Part shown: positions 1 through 8,000 of the stretch, piece by piece | Position numbering within the stretch: the first letter of the stretch is position 1 | How the letters are laid out: each line of letters starts with the position of its first letter | Assembly (NCBI GenBank): GCA_964649415.1 | Contig: CAZYSK010000117.1 | Span: 1 to 15,030, forward strand | DNA: 15,030 bases | Direction: 5' to 3' | Origin: CAZYSK01 sp964649415 | GTDB taxonomy: Bacteria > Chloroflexota > Anaerolineae > B4-G1 | Position numbers and translations under genes: made by a program | Notes under the pieces: generated by a model | Told to the model about the DNA's origin: nothing | The model's input: only the letters and a program-made list of their open reading frames with translations | Database searches by the model: none

Positions 1-180
1 TCCCTTTGGTAGCATAGAGATGAACGTTCGTGCTCACAGTTTCAGAGATGCACCCGTGTCACATTGTCACGTCGGACTCATCTATGCTGGACAAGACTGA
101 GAGTGTCTCCGTGTCAGTTCACATGGACTCCACACTCGGTATTTACGTCATCCTCTCCACGGTGGGAAACTGGAACATGG
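1..180. other. No gene recognised at the window edge
   Basis: This stretch lies downstream of the last minus-strand gene, which stops at 181. On the minus strand the possible starts are closed by stops within a few codons. The short open frame on the plus strand has no convincing start site and runs into the antisense of the neighbouring gene. I found no clear hairpin followed by a T-run. A transcription end for the 181-2393 operon may lie here, but I cannot point to it. Confidence 0.5.
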
Positions 181-990
181 TTAGGGTTCAGTTTCCAGCA
201 AGCCGGCTGGCGTTGGAGTGGTTGGTGTACTTGATACAATGATCTCGTAGAGTTGCACTGAGTAATCATCAAGCCGCTCTGCGTACAGGAGCCGCGAAGG
301 GGTAACCCATTGTGCTGCAACGATGACGCTGGTTCCGTACGTGAGCTGGTAGACCTCTGGGCAGGTGACATCAACTGCAAATAGCTGTGTGGTAAGATGT
401 TCATCATCCGTGGTTTGGCCCAAGAAGGCGATCCACTTTCCGTCTTGTGACCACTGTGGAGGCAGTTCTAGACTGATCCGATATCTGCTGCCCAGGTTGG
501 TGTTCGCTGTATTGTATGTGGCGTCTACGATAACTCCGTTGGTGTCCATAACGCGCAGGCTGCGTTCTCCACTGGTAGACACAGCGAAAAACGCCAGCCT
601 ATCGTCAGTAGGTGAAGGTATGGGCCATAGTTCGGCGTAGTTCGGCGTGTTGGTCACGTTTACGGGTAGAGTGGGGGTGGCAGCTAAGGTTATCATGTAA
701 ATGTCACCGCCATCCCCATGCTCAGGCCACACAAAGTAGTAGGTTTCTTTGGTCTGGGTGGATTCCACAAACTGTAGTGATGCACTTGCCGTATTGCTCG
801 GAAACTCAGGAGATTCATCAATGGGCTGAAAAAGCGGGCGGTATAGAACTGCTCCGACAACGCATAGGAATATGATGAGTATCAGGGCCAGCAGAGTCGT
901 ATTGGTGTGCAACTTCCACCAAAACTGGTCAAACAATCCCGGTCTCGAAGAGGATTGGTCTGCGTGTTTGCCCGCTTGTTCCAACGTCAC
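181..990 (-). CDS. Membrane-anchored PD40/TolB-like beta-propeller protein
   Basis: The protein has 269 residues. A short cytoplasmic N-terminus is followed by one hydrophobic segment at about residues 31-50, so the rest probably lies outside the membrane. Residues about 75-260 carry repeats of the WD40-like PD40 type, for example PSPTDDRLAFF and QWSQDGKWIAFLG, each followed by a strand ending in a 'VMDTNG' or 'FAVDV' type turn. Such propellers usually serve as protein- or ligand-binding platforms; no catalytic residues are apparent. The start is GTG at 990, chosen because it overlaps the stop of the upstream gene in a GTGA arrangement, a sign of translational coupling. The low repeat number suggests a partial propeller or one completed by a partner. 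The exact role is unknown. It is the last gene of a three-gene operon. Confidence 0.75.
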   Translation of the reverse strand: MTLEQAGKHADQSSSRPGLFDQFWWKLHTNTTLLALILIIFLCVVGAVLYRPLFQPIDESPEFPSNTASASLQFVESTQTKETYYFVWPEHGDGGDIYMITLAATPTLPVNVTNTPNYAELWPIPSPTDDRLAFFAVSTSGERSLRVMDTNGVIVDATYNTANTNLGSRYRISLELPPQWSQDGKWIAFLGQTTDDEHLTTQLFAVDVTCPEVYQLTYGTSVIVAAQWVTPSRLLYAERLDDYSVQLYEIIVSSTPTTPTPAGLLETEP

Positions 991-1334
991 CGGTGCTTCT
1001 TGTCCTTAGCTTTCTTGGGATAAGACGATACACGTTCCCACAGCTGGGTCTTGCGTCTGACGAGATACTCGTGCTTCACTGTATGTGGCCTAAGTGTCAA
1101 GCTTATGCGATCTGCCGCTTCTAGTTCAGCTTGTGCTTCCTTAACGTGTTTCACCTCCAAGAAGGCTTCCGCCCTAGTAAGCCGTCGGTTGAGGGCTTCT
1201 GGTGGCGAGGGTGACTCATCGCACGGTGTATTGTCATCACCGCCTGTACCTGGGAGGCCCGATGAGAAAGAAAGAATCGCCGGCACACCCAATCCGAGCA
1301 GCCCGCGCATCCGAGAAAGCAATAGCTTAAGCAT
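987..1334 (-). CDS. Small exported or membrane-tethered helical protein, unknown function
   Basis: This 115-residue protein is not a family I recognise. Residues about 1-27 are basic then hydrophobic (LLSRMRGLLGLGVPAIL) and could be a signal peptide or membrane anchor. A short Gly/Pro/Asp/Ser-rich linker with a single Cys follows. Residues about 48-75 then form a charged helical pair (LTRAEAFLEVKHVKEAQAEL) that reads like one TPR-type hairpin. The C-terminus is strongly basic (KKAKDKKHR). The ATG at 1334 directly follows the TAG stop of the upstream gene with no spacer, and its own stop overlaps the next start by four bases. Translational coupling of all three genes is therefore likely, and the product probably works with the neighbouring membrane proteins. 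Confidence 0.65.
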   Translation of the reverse strand: MLKLLLSRMRGLLGLGVPAILSFSSGLPGTGGDDNTPCDESPSPPEALNRRLTRAEAFLEVKHVKEAQAELEAADRISLTLRPHTVKHEYLVRRKTQLWERVSSYPKKAKDKKHR

Positions 1335-2393
1335 CTACTTCCCCCCTTTGGATTGATCTTGCTTGCTTGGCGGATCAGAAATGCTGTCGAACTTGAATAT
1401 ATATCTCCCTGGAGTGACATCATGATCCCGATAGAAACGCGAAGCGAGTCGCCAAAGAATGCGTTCTTCGTAGAATCCTTCAGCCTGCGCCAGGCCGAGT
1501 TTCTGGCGTAGACTCTCCTTGTGAAGCACGAAAGCAGTTCGGATGGTGTAGCCCCATGACACTGCACCACGGATTGCCATCAGGTAGAAGCAGAATGCCA
1601 GGACAACAGCAGTTCCCAGTTTAGCCAGTGCTGAGAGCCAAGTCAGCAGCTTGTCCCACGGCAGAGCCCACAATAGCTGATATCGTAGTATGTCTACGTA
1701 AACCAACTCTGCTCCAAAGACCAAGGTGACCACAGCCATATTGAGCAGAAAGTCCAGCAGTGCCTTCTCTTTTTCCACGTAGGACGCATACCCACTCTTC
1801 TCCAATAGCGGTGCCAGAAAATGCCAGAAAGTCACAGCATCAATACCGTACAGGTGACCGGGGTACTCTTCTGCAGCAGCGATAGCGTTGCCCAGCCTAG
1901 TAGGTAGAACCCGCCATGTCTGATGGTGAGGATACATCCAACAGAGCTCATGGTTGAAGATATTCCGCATCAGTTCGCACTCACGGATTCTAGCAGGGGC
2001 ATCCTGAGAAGCCTGATCAGATTGTGTGACCTCTTCATCCAGTTGCTGGATCTGCTCCTGCAGATATCGCACGCGCCGGTAGTTGGAAATCCGCAGTCGT
2101 TTGCCGATTCTGAGAGGAAGCAGTGGATAGCCTTCAAAGAACCGAATGATGGGAACATTCAGGACCGCCAATACATATGCCCCAAGCAGAACGAAGAACA
2201 GAACAACTACTGCAACGGGAAAAAGAGGCTTGTGTTCTTGCAGTAGTTCATACACCCGTGTCTGTTCAAATAGCGGCACGATGAAGGCGATATTCAGTCC
2301 CACTAGGATAAACGAAGGGATAACCACAGACAGACGCAGTGCCTGCAAGAATAGCGCTACAATGTCGGATAGGGTCTTGACGAATACTGACAT
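1335..2393 (-). CDS. Four-helix integral membrane protein, unknown function
   Basis: This 352-residue protein does not match a family I can name. Hydrophobic segments lie at about residues 20-41, 57-80, 213-234 and 253-275. They enclose a roughly 130-residue soluble region, presumably cytoplasmic, that includes a short Gln/Glu-rich coiled-coil-like stretch near 106-130 (YLQEQIQQLDEEV). A charged tail follows the last helix. The start is ATG at 2393, supported by an AGGAGG Shine-Dalgarno sequence four bases upstream (2398-2403). It is the first gene of a compact three-gene operon: its stop touches the next ATG, and that gene overlaps the third. Base composition here is near 50-55% GC in the lines I counted, well below the GC-rich genes further upstream, so the operon may have a different origin. 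Confidence 0.75.
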   Translation of the reverse strand: MSVFVKTLSDIVALFLQALRLSVVIPSFILVGLNIAFIVPLFEQTRVYELLQEHKPLFPVAVVVLFFVLLGAYVLAVLNVPIIRFFEGYPLLPLRIGKRLRISNYRRVRYLQEQIQQLDEEVTQSDQASQDAPARIRECELMRNIFNHELCWMYPHHQTWRVLPTRLGNAIAAAEEYPGHLYGIDAVTFWHFLAPLLEKSGYASYVEKEKALLDFLLNMAVVTLVFGAELVYVDILRYQLLWALPWDKLLTWLSALAKLGTAVVLAFCFYLMAIRGAVSWGYTIRTAFVLHKESLRQKLGLAQAEGFYEERILWRLASRFYRDHDVTPGRYIFKFDSISDPPSKQDQSKGGK

Positions 2394-2630
2394 CTGCCCT
2401 CCTGTTCACCACTCAACAATACACGCAGTGCCTTTTGCGCTTTGGCCCGGTGCTGCACTTACTGAACTAGTAATAGGCTTCCTCGTCGCCCATGGCTTGC
2501 ACGCCCTGGCCGATGGCCTCGACGCGGCCGTGACGGCCCAATTGCTCCGCGCCGACGGTGGCGAAGGAGAACCCGGATTCGATCGGGGTTGAGGGATTGC
2601 TGCTTCTGTTGGACCTCAACGGTTCACCTT
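2394..2630. other. Intergenic region with a decayed gene remnant
   Basis: This 237-bp gap separates the three-gene operon from the lipoprotein gene. About half of it is the ASCH-gene remnant annotated separately. The remaining ~90 bp (2542-2630) show no recognisable feature. The operon's Shine-Dalgarno lies at 2398-2403. A promoter for the operon must be here or further upstream, but no good -10/-35 pair is evident. Confidence 0.6.
2424..2541 (-). pseudogene. Decayed duplicate of the 3' end of the ASCH-domain gene
   Basis: This segment aligns with 3894-4021, the last coding part of the intact ASCH gene, over about 118 bp with mostly transition-type differences. In the matching frame it still reads RHGRVEAIGQGVQAMGDEEAYY, against RHDRIEAIGQGVQAMGDEEAYYWF in the intact protein, and then hits a TAG stop in place of the Trp codon. 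Beyond that a 10-bp deletion relative to the intact copy breaks the frame. The open frame continues about 25 codons upstream with sequence that does not match the intact gene, so the copy is truncated as well as interrupted. It is a fragment, not a functional gene. Confidence 0.85.
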
Positions 2631-3809
2631 CTATTGGAAACCCACGAACTCGACTTGTCCTTCTACACTATGACCCGGCCACACCAAGAAGTCGAAAGCC
2701 CAATCGCGCATCGATAGACAGTCCAACCAATCCGGTGCGACGTCAAGCGGCACCGCCTGACCGTCCACGTAGAACGCGACGCCGCCTGGGGATTGCTCGA
2801 TCTGTAGCAGGATTGCTTGACCAGGCGTGACAGGTGCTTGCCCCAGCTCAACGCTGCGCCAGCCCTCCTGGGGGTAGTATTCCTCGATGATCACAGACCC
2901 GATATCCAGCCCCACGTGATAGGCCCGTTTCACGATGTTTTCCTGGCAACCCCAGTTCGTGATGAGACGCGGAGCTTTGCCCGTCTTTTCGACGTACACG
3001 GAGGCCGCCACACCTGTGGACTCCCAGGAGGGCGCGTTGCTGGGATGCAGGCTCGCCAGCAGATCGTCGTCAGTCTGATTGCGACAGGCGAAAGAGAGGC
3101 TCCCACTGGTGACGTCCATTTCGCAGACGTGGTTGGCGTCGTCGAGTCGCCACTCGGACTCGAACGTACCCGACGTGGTGAAATCGTCGTAGAGCCGGTA
3201 GCCCTGTAGCAGGCTGGGCACTCCAGTCGCCGGTTCAGATGGCTCTGCCGTCTCACATCCTTGAGCGCAGCCCAGGTCCCTGGACCCCACGATATCACCG
3301 TCAATGCGAATGAGATAGTGGTACTTGATCTCCTCCTGCCCGGTTGGGGTTCGAGCGGGGATGTAGCCTTCTTGCCAGAGCTCGCGCCACTGAATGGTGT
3401 ATGCCATGTTGGTGTTGGGCTCAGCCGTGAGCGGGAAGCCGATGGTGCGCGTCCTGCTTGACTCCCACTCCTCACCGTATGCTTCCGATAGCGCACCTTC
3501 GATGCTCCCGCCAACGCCCAGGGATACTTCGACACCGACGCCAGCTTGCCCCCCCACTTCCCAGTGCACGGCGTGGGCTGCGGCGTAGGACAGTTCAACC
3601 TGCTTGGTCATCGTGCCATCCATGATCCCGCAGTTACATACCACTTCAACTGCCGTCTCGGCGGCAATCGGTGTCGGAGCGCCGGTTTCGACTGCTTCCT
3701 CCACTTGCAGGGCGCTCTCTGCTGAAGGTGCAGTCGTCGGTGCGCAGGCTGTCAGTACAGCGATTGTGAGACCGGCGATCCCCAATTGACAAGACTCAAA
3801 GACCTTCAT
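2631..3809 (-). CDS. Predicted lipoprotein with Gly-rich beta domain and C-terminal LamG-like domain
   Basis: With the start at 3809 the product has 392 residues and opens with a lipoprotein signal peptide ending in the lipobox LTAC (residues 19-22). An in-frame ATG at 3830 would add seven residues that include two glutamates. Neither start has an ideal ribosome site, and I chose 3809 because it places the signal peptide better. Residues about 25-55 are an Ala/Thr/Pro/Glu-rich linker. Residues about 56-171 form a beta-rich domain with a Gly/Val/Ser/Glu-alternating segment (GVGVEVSLGVGGSIEGAL) and a conserved-looking 'NTNMAYTIQWRELWQEG' strand. Residues about 193-392 resemble a concanavalin/laminin-G-like sandwich, starting YRLYDDF and including FYVDGQAV. 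The protein is probably exposed on the cell surface and binds a ligand. It lies 62 bp after the ASCH gene and may be cotranscribed with it. Confidence 0.75.
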   Translation of the reverse strand: MKVFESCQLGIAGLTIAVLTACAPTTAPSAESALQVEEAVETGAPTPIAAETAVEVVCNCGIMDGTMTKQVELSYAAAHAVHWEVGGQAGVGVEVSLGVGGSIEGALSEAYGEEWESSRTRTIGFPLTAEPNTNMAYTIQWRELWQEGYIPARTPTGQEEIKYHYLIRIDGDIVGSRDLGCAQGCETAEPSEPATGVPSLLQGYRLYDDFTTSGTFESEWRLDDANHVCEMDVTSGSLSFACRNQTDDDLLASLHPSNAPSWESTGVAASVYVEKTGKAPRLITNWGCQENIVKRAYHVGLDIGSVIIEEYYPQEGWRSVELGQAPVTPGQAILLQIEQSPGGVAFYVDGQAVPLDVAPDWLDCLSMRDWAFDFLVWPGHSVEGQVEFVGFQ

Positions 3810-3871
3810 TTCCTCACCAGGTGAATTCACACGATCACTCTTGGCTGCCCTGTCGCGTTACGTCAGGTCTC

Positions 3872-4846
3872 TCAATCGTCCGCAAGCAGAGTTCGCAGCG
3901 CCTTCTGCGCTCGAGCCGCGTCCGTCCCGGCGCTGCACTTGCTGAACCAGTAATAGGCTTCCTCGTCGCCCATGGCCTGCACGCCCTGGCCGATGGCCTC
4001 GATGCGGTCGTGGCGGGTCAGGGGCTTGACGGCCAGCAGGATCAGGGCCAGGCGCAGGCCGGTCAGCTCGTCCAGGTAGAAGGGTCTCTCACCACTGGTG
4101 GCGCGGGCCAGGTCGGTGGCCTTGTAGCCGTTGGCCCGCAGCGCGTTCAACAGGTGGTCGGCTATGGCGCGCAGCGGGTCGCCGCCCAGTTCGATGCTCC
4201 ACATCGCGCCCGGGGCGGGGTGGTCGGAACGACTGAAGTCACTACTACGAACGCCGCCGGAACGACTGAAGTCGTTACTACGAACGTTGTTGGGGAGCCA
4301 TTGGTAGAGAGCCACGCGGTAGCCGTTGCCGGACTCGGGGATGGCGTAGAGCACGAAGGGCCGCTCGGGGTCGGGCTGGGGCGGTGGGGTCGCGCGGTAG
4401 GGCACGCGCTGAGGATCCCGGCGCGGCGCGGGGGTGCGATGTAGGGGCGCGGTCCCCGCGCCCTCTTCGCCCACGTCTGCCTCGAACAGGCGCATGCGAC
4501 CGCGGTAAGGGATGGGTTGGTCGAATCGCCGGGGGCCGGCGACGCGCCAGGCGTAGCAGGGTGGGCCGGGGAAGGGAGCGTCGAGCCGGTGTTCTTCGCG
4601 CAGGGCCTCGTAGCCCGCCGCGTCCAAGGGTGCCACGTCGACCAGTTCCACCGTGCCGATGAGCGCGCCGTAGGCGAGTGCCTCGGGGTCGAATCCCAGG
4701 GCGCGGCAGCGGCCATCGCGCCGCCGGGTGCTGGCGTGGACGGCGAGCGGTCCCCGGTAGTGGACCTGCCAGGTGCGGACGTCCACGCGCTTCTCCCCGC
4801 GGACGATCTGCTCGGCTCGGGGCTGGTGGAAGCTCAAGGCCTTCAT
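3872..4846 (-). CDS. ASCH-domain protein with uncharacterised C-terminal domain
   Basis: The protein has 324 residues. Residues about 1-123 are an ASCH (PUA-like) domain, recognised by the N-terminal pattern LSFHQPRAEQIVRGEKRVDV followed by RTW and RGPLAVHAS. ASCH domains are thought to bind RNA or modified nucleic acid. A Pro/Arg-rich linker (about 124-160) leads to a second domain (about 162-324), which I recall only as an uncharacterised module near DUF499-type ATPases. An 11-codon repeat (VRSNDFSRS / VRSSDFSRS, about 186-208) interrupts the second domain. The start at 4846 fits the ASCH N-terminus exactly, although no clear Shine-Dalgarno precedes it. The gene follows the DUF499 ATPase by 167 bp, a gap filled with hairpin repeats, and probably shares its transcript. 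A decayed copy of its 3' end lies at 2424-2541. It may recognise nucleic acid for the neighbouring ATPase. Confidence 0.85.
   Translation of the reverse strand: MKALSFHQPRAEQIVRGEKRVDVRTWQVHYRGPLAVHASTRRRDGRCRALGFDPEALAYGALIGTVELVDVAPLDAAGYEALREEHRLDAPFPGPPCYAWRVAGPRRFDQPIPYRGRMRLFEADVGEEGAGTAPLHRTPAPRRDPQRVPYRATPPPQPDPERPFVLYAIPESGNGYRVALYQWLPNNVRSNDFSRSGGVRSSDFSRSDHPAPGAMWSIELGGDPLRAIADHLLNALRANGYKATDLARATSGERPFYLDELTGLRLALILLAVKPLTRHDRIEAIGQGVQAMGDEEAYYWFSKCSAGTDAARAQKALRTLLADD
4226..4286 (-). repeat. Two 28-bp palindromic repeats inside the ASCH coding sequence
   Basis: Two 28-bp copies at 4226-4253 and 4259-4286 differ at two positions and are spaced by 33 bp, that is eleven codons, so the frame is kept. 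On the minus strand each copy begins CGTTCGTAGTA and ends CGTTCC. The second plus-strand copy contains the inverted arms AACGACT/AGTCGTT around GA. The encoded residues (VRS-N/S-DFSRS) look like low-complexity insertion into an otherwise ordinary domain. The head and tail match the repeats at 14853-15018. Confidence 0.85.
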
Positions 4847-4861
4847 GATTGGATGCTCACT

Positions 4862-5019
4862 TGCTCACACGGTCTCACTCCGACGGCTCCTGTTTCGTGG
4901 TCAGTCCTGCGCGATTGGAAATCGCGGCTACAGGTCTGATGTGATTCTCATCTGCTCGCTCGATCTCACTCCAACGGCGCCCGGTTCGTGGTTAGCGCGA
5001 TTGGAAATCGCGGCTACAG
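4862..5019. repeat. Tandem pair of hairpin-bearing repeats between DUF499 and ASCH genes
   Basis: Two related units, 4862-4933 and 4953-5019, share TGCTC, TCTCACTCC, a TTCGTGG block and then an identical end with the palindrome CGCGATTGGAAATCGCG (4910-4926 and 4996-5012) followed by GCTACAG. The palindrome has 7-bp perfect arms and a three-base loop. The second unit is five bases shorter just before the palindrome. Its last six bases (5014-5019) are the final Leu codon and TAG stop of the DUF499 gene. There is no T-run, so this is unlikely to be a classical terminator. It could act as an mRNA stability or partial-termination element within the transcript. Confidence 0.85.
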
Positions 5020-8000
5020 CTCGGGTTCGAGGGGCTCGCCCTCCAGCTCGATCTTGTCCAGCCCGACGGTCGTCATCACCTCGTGGATGGTGCGGAACTG
5101 ATCGCCCTGGAGCTCCAGGCCAGCGGCGAGACGCGCGGTCAGCGTCGTCGTGGTCACGAACTTGCTCGCCTCCTGGGCCAGCGCGTCGGTGATCTGCTTG
5201 ATCCGCCGGTACAGGTCCCAGCTCAGCCTCCCTCTGATGGAGAGGTACTGCCCGTCGGTGAACTCGGCGTTGTAGGTCTGTTCGATCTGGAACTCGGCTT
5301 TGCCCATCTGGGGGATCACCAGCCCCAACGTGCGCAGGTTCCGAGCGCCGGCCGTTCCATCGCCGCGCACCGTGACGCGGAGCGTGGACAGGTGTGTGAT
5401 ACCCTGGTCGTGGCACACGTCGAGCAGGTGCTGGAATGCCTGCTGGGGCACGCCCTGGCCGCGCAGCGGCTCCTGGGGCGGGGTGATGACGATCTCGTCA
5501 CCGCAGGTACACTGGCTCTTCGGGTGGCCGCAGATTGGGCAGATGGGTTCTGGTCCTTCGTCTGTTGGGGGCTTGACCTTGCCCTTGATGGGCAGGTCCA
5601 GCCGGGCGGCCTCTGCGGGGAAGTAGAGATGCGCGTCGTCGCCCACCTGGACCGCCGGCGGAGGCGACCCGGACTCGTATCCTATCTCCGCTTCCGCGTC
5701 GTAGTAGACCCACACGTCGCTCTTGACGCCGTTGAGGATCGTCCGCTTGAGCTGGTTCAGGTCCAGCAAGATCGGTAGCCCCAGGCGGCGGGCGAAGGCC
5801 TGGCGCAGTTCCTCGGTGCTCATGCTGACCTGGTTCGTGTCCCAGCCCCTGGACTTGACGTAGGCCGCGGCCAGCGCGGGGCTGTCGCCGGTAAGTGTCT
5901 TCTGGTGCTGCCACAGTGCCCTCAGCACCACCGCCGATTGATCTTGCTTCACCTCTCCCTGGTCCTGGGCGGGTAGCATCTCATGCGCCAGGTTGGCGTC
6001 CCGCTGGGGCGCGTCGGCGCGGGGGAAGTAGAGGTGGCGATAGGCGCGGGTGATGGCCACGCGTACCTCCAGTTCCGCCGCCTCGCCCATCTTCTTGAGT
6101 TTCTTGCGCTGCTGCTCGCTGAACTCCCCCATCCGCTCCGTGTCCCCCGTGATGCGCGCGATGGCCAGGTAGCGCTGCGCGGTCTCCACCACGTCGTCCA
6201 CCCGCTCGCCGTCGGCCACGAGAAACAGCACGTTGTTGCGGAAGCGCCGGTACCCCTCCAGCGTGCCGGCGTGGCTGGCGATCTTGCACGCCAGTTCCGG
6301 TGGCGCGGGCTCCGTCGCCGTCACGGTGGCCGCGTCGTAGTGCAGAATGGCCAGCTTGGGGAGCCCGGCGTCGTCGTCCACGTCGCTGGCTTCCTGCGGG
6401 AAGGGAACGACGTGCAGCACGCCGCTTTTCCAGACCTGGCGAATCCGCTGGTCGAGTTCCGCCTTGGCCTTCGTGCGTCCGACCATGCCCATCTCGTCGG
6501 TGATGATCTTGTTGAGGGATGGTTCCGTCTTGAAGCGGTAGCGGCGGCCGTCCCAATCGAAGAACCAACCTTTGTCGTAGAGGCGCTCGGCGGCCTTGTG
6601 GATCAGCAGCGGGTCGTCGCCGGGGACCAGGACGCCCAGGAGCAGGTCGGCGGGGTCCACGCCCGAGGCGATCCCCTGGGTCAGGCTGTGCAGGAAGGCG
6701 GTCGTCGCCACGCGGCGCGTGTAGGGTGGTTTGCCGGCCTGCAACCAGGCCTGATCGAAGACCTGGGCGTGGGCCGGTGAGCCCGCCTTGGGGCTGGCGA
6801 TGTCGGCCTCGATGACCTGCTTGAACGTCGGCCGGTCCAGGCGACTCGTCAGGTCGCCGGCCAGGTCCTCGTCGGCGAGGTCCAGGTGGAAAGGATGGAT
6901 CAGGTGCGTGCCGGGCGGGCGTGTCTCCCACAGGCCGCGGACGGCCATGGCCAGGAGGCGCAGCGCGCCCCGTGTCTTCTGGAAGTTGGGGATGGTGGAC
7001 GTCTTGCGGTTCAGCGTGTTCAGCAGTTCGGGGTGGAAGGGATAGCACTCGACGATCTCGTCGGCGTATTCGGCGCGCAGGGCACGCTGCGGCAGGTTGG
7101 CGTCGCGATCCACGAGCTGGCGGTAGGAGTCCGTGTACGCTCTGGCGACCTCGTCCCCGGCTCCTCGATCGACGGACCGGAACAGGCGATGGGTCACGAT
7201 GGCCGGAATCTCCGTCTCGCCCGTCGGCGTGAGCACCCGCTCCTGGCGCGCCGACACGCGCTTGGCCTCGGCCAACTCGTGGCGCAGTTCTTCGGTCTCC
7301 CGGCCGAACGCGTCGCGGGAATCGGCCAGCGTGAGAATTGCCACCACACGCTCCTTGCTGGCGGCGAACTCGAAAAGCGACATCAGGAAGGCGACCGTCT
7401 GCTCGGCCAGGTCGGATCTGCCCGTGACGGTGGGCACGGCCTTGGCAGCGCGCAGGTGGCGTGCCACCTCGTCTAGCATGATCAGGGTAGGCGCGTCGCC
7501 GATGAGCTGCTCAAGCAGGCCCGTACCCGGGGCGGACCGGTCCTGGTCGCTGCCCGCGGCGTGGGCGTATCCCGCTGCGCCAGCCAACTGATAGGCCAGT
7601 TCGCCCCACAGGGTGTAGGTGCACACGTCGTCGTGGGCGAGGCCGTCGCGGGGCTGGAGATCGGACCCGACCACACCGGCTACTCTGACTGTGCCCGGCG
7701 ACGGAATCAGCTTTCGGTCGACGAACGACGACGGCGGCGCATAGCCCCTGGCCGCGTGATACAGGCCGATGAGGTTATGGGTCTTGCCGCCGCCGAAGGC
7801 CGTCTCCAGGCGGATGACGGCGTTGTTCGCCGGTTTGATGCCCGTCAGACGCCCCAGCGTCTCATCAAGCAGAATCCTCAGTCCCTCGGTGGGATAGGTG
7901 TTGTCGAAAAAGGTTGCAGGGTCCTGGTAGACGGGGTCCGCGTTGTCCTCGATGACGTCTCTGAGACGAGCGGCGAAGATGTCCGGGCCCAGTTCCCCTT

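Noticed and set aside
30..242. Plus-strand open frame of 70 codons at the window edge
   Set aside because: It has no convincing ribosome site or domain, and it overlaps the end of the minus-strand propeller gene.
5981..7048. A 355-codon minus-strand frame inside the DUF499 gene
   Set aside because: Its composition is Pro/Arg/Gly-rich and lacks motifs. The overlapping frame has the Walker motifs and a continuous family-typical sequence.
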